This document shows positions 60,897-64,000 of a DNA stretch of 64,000 nucleotides, piece after piece (position 1 is the stretch's first letter; each line of letters starts with the position of its first letter). The DNA comes from an uncultured Pelagibacteraceae bacterium. Lineage in GTDB: Bacteria; Pseudomonadota; Alphaproteobacteria; Pelagibacterales; Pelagibacteraceae. Below the pieces are notes generated by a model. It was given only the letters and a program-made list of their open reading frames with translations. It made no database searches and was not told the DNA's origin. The position numbers were made by a program, and so were the translations under genes. The stretch covers positions 124,001 to 188,000 of the forward strand of contig CACNPC010000002.1 in the NCBI GenBank assembly GCA_902622245.1. The letters run 5' to 3'.

Positions 60897-62024
60897 TTAA
60901 ATCGCATTTGACGCAAGCTCTGCACCTGCGACCAAAGATTCAAATTTTTTGTAAACAATTTTTTCATCCACATTTCCAAAGCCAGCAAAAGTACTAAATC
61001 CACAATCACTTCCAGCCATTAATTGATTTTTATCAATTACTTTTGAATACTGAATTATTCTATTTTTTACTAACTCTTCATGCTCTACAAAATTTGATGT
61101 TGAGTCTATTACACCAGGAACTATTACTTTATCATTAGGAAGTTTTATGTTCTCAAAAACCTTCCACTCATGAGCATGCCTTGGATTGGATGCCTCAATT
61201 AAATAAGTTTGGATATTTGCTTTTAATGCAATGGGTAATATTTTTTCTAATCCAATATCGTGAATATGCGGACCTTCATAATTTCCCCAGCAGATATGCA
61301 TTCTCAACTTAGAGGCATCGATATCTTTGATTGCTTCGTTAAGACACTCGATTTGTTTTTCAGCTCTAACTAAAAATTCTTCATCTGATACATTTTTAAA
61401 GGTCATATGTCTTGCAAGCGCAAGATCTGGACAATCAATTTGTAATAATAAATCATTATTTGTTATTTGATCATATTCAGTTTTCATCATTTTTGATAAT
61501 GCCTCTAAATAATCATCATCATTTTTATAGAATTTGTTTGGAAGGAAATTTGAAATTACTCCTGGTGAAGCAGAGTTAATAAATCCTTGAGGATGGTTAT
61601 TTTTTTTTAACGCTGATTTTAAATTACTGATATCTTTAGTTAAAGATTTAGTATCTTTAATTTTTAAATCACCAGTACAACATGGTCTTGTATAATTAGG
61701 CGTACCCCCTGATTTTGCAATTTTTTCTTTATATGATGGAAAATCATCTAAGTCTTTAGGAGCTCTTCTCTCACTTTCACCACTAAAGCCATGTAATCGA
61801 TCTTTGACATAAGTGGCGTAACTTATTTTTGACATTTCACCATCACTTATAATGTCAATCCCGATATCAATTTGTTTTTTTACAATTTTGTTTACATCTT
61901 CTTCAATTATCTGATCAAGTTTTCCTTGATCAAATAATTCATTTTTATCTTTTTTAAAAAGTATTTCAGATAGCTTTTTTGATCTTGGCAGACTTCCAAC
62001 ATGTGTGGTTTTAATTTTATCCAT
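60897..62024 (-). CDS. MetE-core (cobalamin-independent methionine synthase C-terminal) family protein
   Basis: 375 residues from the ATG at 62024, six bases after the previous stop; an upstream TTG at 62051 would overlap that gene. It contains only the catalytic half of MetE. TTHVGSLPRSKKL opens the barrel. The full zinc site is visible: H243 and C245 in MHICWG, E277 in LIEASNP and C341 in GSDCGFS. The N-terminal folate-binding half of true MetE (about 750 residues total) is missing, so it probably acts on another thiol, methyl or alkyl donor. Substrate unknown. Followed by the transporter genes. Confidence 0.82.
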   Translation of the reverse strand: MDKIKTTHVGSLPRSKKLSEILFKKDKNELFDQGKLDQIIEEDVNKIVKKQIDIGIDIISDGEMSKISYATYVKDRLHGFSGESERRAPKDLDDFPSYKEKIAKSGGTPNYTRPCCTGDLKIKDTKSLTKDISNLKSALKKNNHPQGFINSASPGVISNFLPNKFYKNDDDYLEALSKMMKTEYDQITNNDLLLQIDCPDLALARHMTFKNVSDEEFLVRAEKQIECLNEAIKDIDASKLRMHICWGNYEGPHIHDIGLEKILPIALKANIQTYLIEASNPRHAHEWKVFENIKLPNDKVIVPGVIDSTSNFVEHEELVKNRIIQYSKVIDKNQLMAGSDCGFSTFAGFGNVDEKIVYKKFESLVAGAELASNAI

Positions 62025-62029
62025 AGTTT

Positions 62030-62989
62030 TTACATTAATATTTGTTTCCAAATAGCCACTTCATCAAATAATACCCATTCTCTTATTATTTTATCATCTC
62101 TTAATTCTGCATGATTTATACCCATTATAAATAAATCTTTGTCAGTCTTTTTCCCAAATTCTTCACTGTCTTTAGAGTGTTTACCACTTAAAAACCATCT
62201 GATCGTAGCTTTTTGATTGTTATTTTTTTCATCCAATGATGCAACATGTTCGATTGTAAATTTTATTTCAGAAAATATATTTTTTAAAGAGCTCCAATAT
62301 TTAATTATATCTTCACTGCCATTTCCTACTTTATTACTTGGCCAAAATAGACTGGCTGCTCTATCATAATCTTCAAAATCATAATCGTTATTAAATATCT
62401 TCTTTAAAATATTAGAATATATATAGCCTGATGAAACTTCATTAACTTTTACTGGAGTATACTCTGACTTTTTATCAGAAGATCTATTAAAAACTTTGAT
62501 AGCTTTAGATACGCCACCTTCTTTATCAATTAAATGCCTTGCAAATTGCTCAGGTGTATAACCTAGCTGTCGAACAATTGCGCCTTGATCTCTCACAATC
62601 CACTCATCATAAACCTGATTATTTTTACATGCACAGTCAGCAATAACTCTATAAACAATTTTGTTTCCTGTTTTTTTTCCGTAATATCCGTCATTTAAAT
62701 GTGTAGCTTTACTCAGAATTCTGTGAGATGAATGATATCCTTCATCGTCATTTCCACTCCAAATTACATCTTCACCTAATAATTGTCTGTCTGGAAATTC
62801 GTCTAAAGTTTTATAAGTTGCATCAATAACAGGTTTAAAACCATAGGTTATTCCAAAGGGTGATCTTACGGGGATATTCTCTGAATAATATTTAGATATC
62901 GACTCGACATCTTTCCCTTCCCAAATTTGTTTAGTAATTTTTAAAATGTAATCAGTTAAATTTTTATAATTACTATCAAATCCTTTCAT
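62030..62989 (-). CDS. Tandem NTF2/SnoaL-like protein
   Basis: 319 residues made of two NTF2-like halves. The first (about 1-155) has IWEGKDVESISKYYSENIPVRSPFGI and VYDEWIVRDQGAIVRQLG. The second (about 190-319) has DYDFEDYDRAASLFWPSNKVGNGSEDIIKYW and ELRDDKIIREWVLFDEVAIWKQI. Such folds are often cyclases, dehydratases or binding proteins. The start overlaps the cupin stop (ATGA-type coupling), and the MetE-core gene follows six bases on. Function unknown. Confidence 0.75.
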   Translation of the reverse strand: MKGFDSNYKNLTDYILKITKQIWEGKDVESISKYYSENIPVRSPFGITYGFKPVIDATYKTLDEFPDRQLLGEDVIWSGNDDEGYHSSHRILSKATHLNDGYYGKKTGNKIVYRVIADCACKNNQVYDEWIVRDQGAIVRQLGYTPEQFARHLIDKEGGVSKAIKVFNRSSDKKSEYTPVKVNEVSSGYIYSNILKKIFNNDYDFEDYDRAASLFWPSNKVGNGSEDIIKYWSSLKNIFSEIKFTIEHVASLDEKNNNQKATIRWFLSGKHSKDSEEFGKKTDKDLFIMGINHAELRDDKIIREWVLFDEVAIWKQILM

Positions 62990-63927
62990 TAGATCTGACT
63001 AACAAAATTTAAAATACTGTTTTTTGAATTATTACAAGAGATATTTATTTTGCTACTCAAAGGAACTGAAAAAGTATCTCCTTTTTCTAATTTTATATTA
63101 GAGTTTCCTATCACTATTTTCCAATTACCTTCTTGAGCAAAAAGTACAGTTGGCTTTATACATTCAATATCTTTAATTTCGCCAGATATAGAATTTAATG
63201 TTGTTAAATTAAATCCGGTATTTTGTTTGATTGAAGGTTCATAAGTTTTTTTATTAAATTTGTTTCCTAATACTTGATATAATTTAATACCATTAATTTC
63301 ATCGCTGATATTGTTTTGTTTATTTCTATAAATATTTTTTTCTAATTCTTCTGGCAAATAATTATCAAATCTTTCTAATTCATCTTGAGTTATAGGCTCT
63401 ATCATCTTTCTACCGTTAGGCACTTCAACCTTTTTTAAATCTATTAACGAATTATCATCAAGCAATGCCATACCGGTCTCTTTTGCCTTTTTTAAAATTT
63501 CTGGAACCCATGTTATTATACCAGGATCATCTCCGCCTAATACAACAAACATCAAACTTTCTTTATCTCCAACATTTTCAAATGCTCTGAACATATTTGT
63601 AGGCATTGAAATTATATCGCCAGCTTCTAATATTGTTTCTTGTTTTCCATCAGCACCCCAATAAAATCTCCATTTACCTGAGTAAATTACAAATACTTCA
63701 GCCGTAGTATGACTATGAAGACCAGATCCATTTTTTGGCATAGCACTCACTGCTCCTAAATTATACCCATGTAAAGACTGTATTTTTATTAGTTGTTTGG
63801 TGTCTTCAGCGACACCACGTCCAATAATTGTATAATTTTTTCTTTGTTTATGACCTTCTAATCTACCCTCTACAAAAGGAAGACTACTCGGAACGAGCTC
63901 ATTAAATTTTGCCAATCTATCAATCAT
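62989..63927 (-). CDS. Two-domain cupin protein
   Basis: 312 residues. The N-terminal cupin has a metal site GSGLHSHTTAEVFVIYSGKWRFYWG (His, His, Glu). The C-terminal cupin (about 235-312) keeps the fold pattern (GNWKIVIGNSNIKLEKGDTFSVP) but not the histidines, so it looks degenerate. It could be a dioxygenase or isomerase, or a sensor. First gene of the minus-strand operon running through the MetE-core protein and the MalEFG-type transporter to the HAD-like gene. Length and motifs do not match IolB. Confidence 0.8.
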   Translation of the reverse strand: MIDRLAKFNELVPSSLPFVEGRLEGHKQRKNYTIIGRGVAEDTKQLIKIQSLHGYNLGAVSAMPKNGSGLHSHTTAEVFVIYSGKWRFYWGADGKQETILEAGDIISMPTNMFRAFENVGDKESLMFVVLGGDDPGIITWVPEILKKAKETGMALLDDNSLIDLKKVEVPNGRKMIEPITQDELERFDNYLPEELEKNIYRNKQNNISDEINGIKLYQVLGNKFNKKTYEPSIKQNTGFNLTTLNSISGEIKDIECIKPTVLFAQEGNWKIVIGNSNIKLEKGDTFSVPLSSKINISCNNSKNSILNFVSQI

Positions 63928-63968
63928 ATTCTTGTTATTTATCTCTATTTAAATATAAATTGCAATTT

Positions 63969-64000
63969 ATGCAAATAGAACAATTTGATACAGGACTTAA
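63969..64000 (+). CDS. Possible start of a plus-strand gene, cut by window edge
   Basis: An ATG at 63969 opens MQIEQFDTGL and runs open to the window end (ten codons). It would be divergent from the cupin gene, leaving a gap of about 41 bases. Too short to assign. Listed because a divergent gene is expected here by the tight packing seen elsewhere. Confidence 0.3.
   Translation, partial: MQIEQFDTGL

Noticed and set aside
60897..62024. Naming the MetE-core protein methionine synthase (metE)
   Set aside because: It has only the zinc catalytic half; without the folate-binding N-terminal half the standard reaction is doubtful.
62989..63927. Cupin gene as the missing IolB (5-deoxyglucuronate isomerase)
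   Set aside because: Motifs are those of a generic two-domain cupin with a degenerate second half, it is about 50 kb from iolD, and its neighbours are unrelated to inositol.
1..64000. tRNA, rRNA, CRISPR, insertion sequences, phage genes or riboswitches
   Set aside because: Gaps between genes are at most about 110 bases and none shows cloverleaf, repeat-spacer, terminal-repeat or recognisable aptamer structure.

Overview
This is a gene-dense, strongly AT-rich stretch (roughly 70% A+T by eye, not computed). The protein families, tiny gaps, frequent 1-8 base gene overlaps and the dominance of periplasmic-binding-protein transporters suggest a streamlined marine alphaproteobacterium of the SAR11/Pelagibacterales type. 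That placement is inference: no rRNA or other phylogenetic marker is present. I found no tRNA, rRNA, CRISPR array, insertion sequence, phage gene or recognisable transcription regulator. No stretch longer than about 110 bases lacks a gene.

Layout. 1-3.2 kb: partial DMT permease and a sugar/inositol-type ABC transporter (minus strand). 3.3-14.2 kb: an inositol-type catabolic region with IolG-like and other Gfo/Idh dehydrogenases, IolE, IolD, two D-2-hydroxyacid dehydrogenases, an HpcH/HpaI aldolase, an aldehyde dehydrogenase and an unexpected pilin-like protein. 14.2-18.5 kb: a second ribose-type ABC transporter, a FucU mutarotase and a ribokinase. 18.5-28.1 kb: an acid-sugar region with an enolase-superfamily dehydratase, a PdxA-like enzyme, a TctCBA transporter, an SDR, a YghZ-like reductase, a ROK kinase, a beta-hydroxyacid dehydrogenase and a FAH-family hydrolase. 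Together these resemble a non-phosphorylating L-fucose/L-rhamnose pathway.

28.2-41.1 kb: PEP carboxylase, CcdA, a flavin reductase, a gamma-butyrobetaine-hydroxylase-like dioxygenase, a HisN-like phosphatase, a glutamine amidotransferase, a complete peptide-type ABC transporter with a fused double ATPase, an AhpD-like protein and a DUF924 protein. 41.1-45.9 kb: a TRAP transporter with an isocitrate-lyase-superfamily enzyme and a beta-hydroxyacid dehydrogenase. 46-50.6 kb: an EamA permease, two paired SMR proteins lacking the usual TM1 glutamate, an HCCA-isomerase-like protein and seven very small genes. 50.7-57 kb: cysteine synthesis with persulfide dioxygenase, 1-Cys peroxiredoxin, methyltransferase, racemase, MFS and LysE exporters. 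57-63.9 kb: a MalEFG-type transporter without an ATPase gene, a HAD-like protein lacking its nucleophile, a MetE-core protein, a double NTF2-like protein and a cupin.

The most striking cross-window pattern is that each of the six solute-binding-protein genes is followed at once by a near-perfect 10-12 bp hairpin. In five cases this hairpin sits between the binding-protein gene and its membrane-protein gene, and in one case it is inside the first codons of tctB. This suggests one shared design for making excess binding protein by terminating or processing the transcript after that gene.
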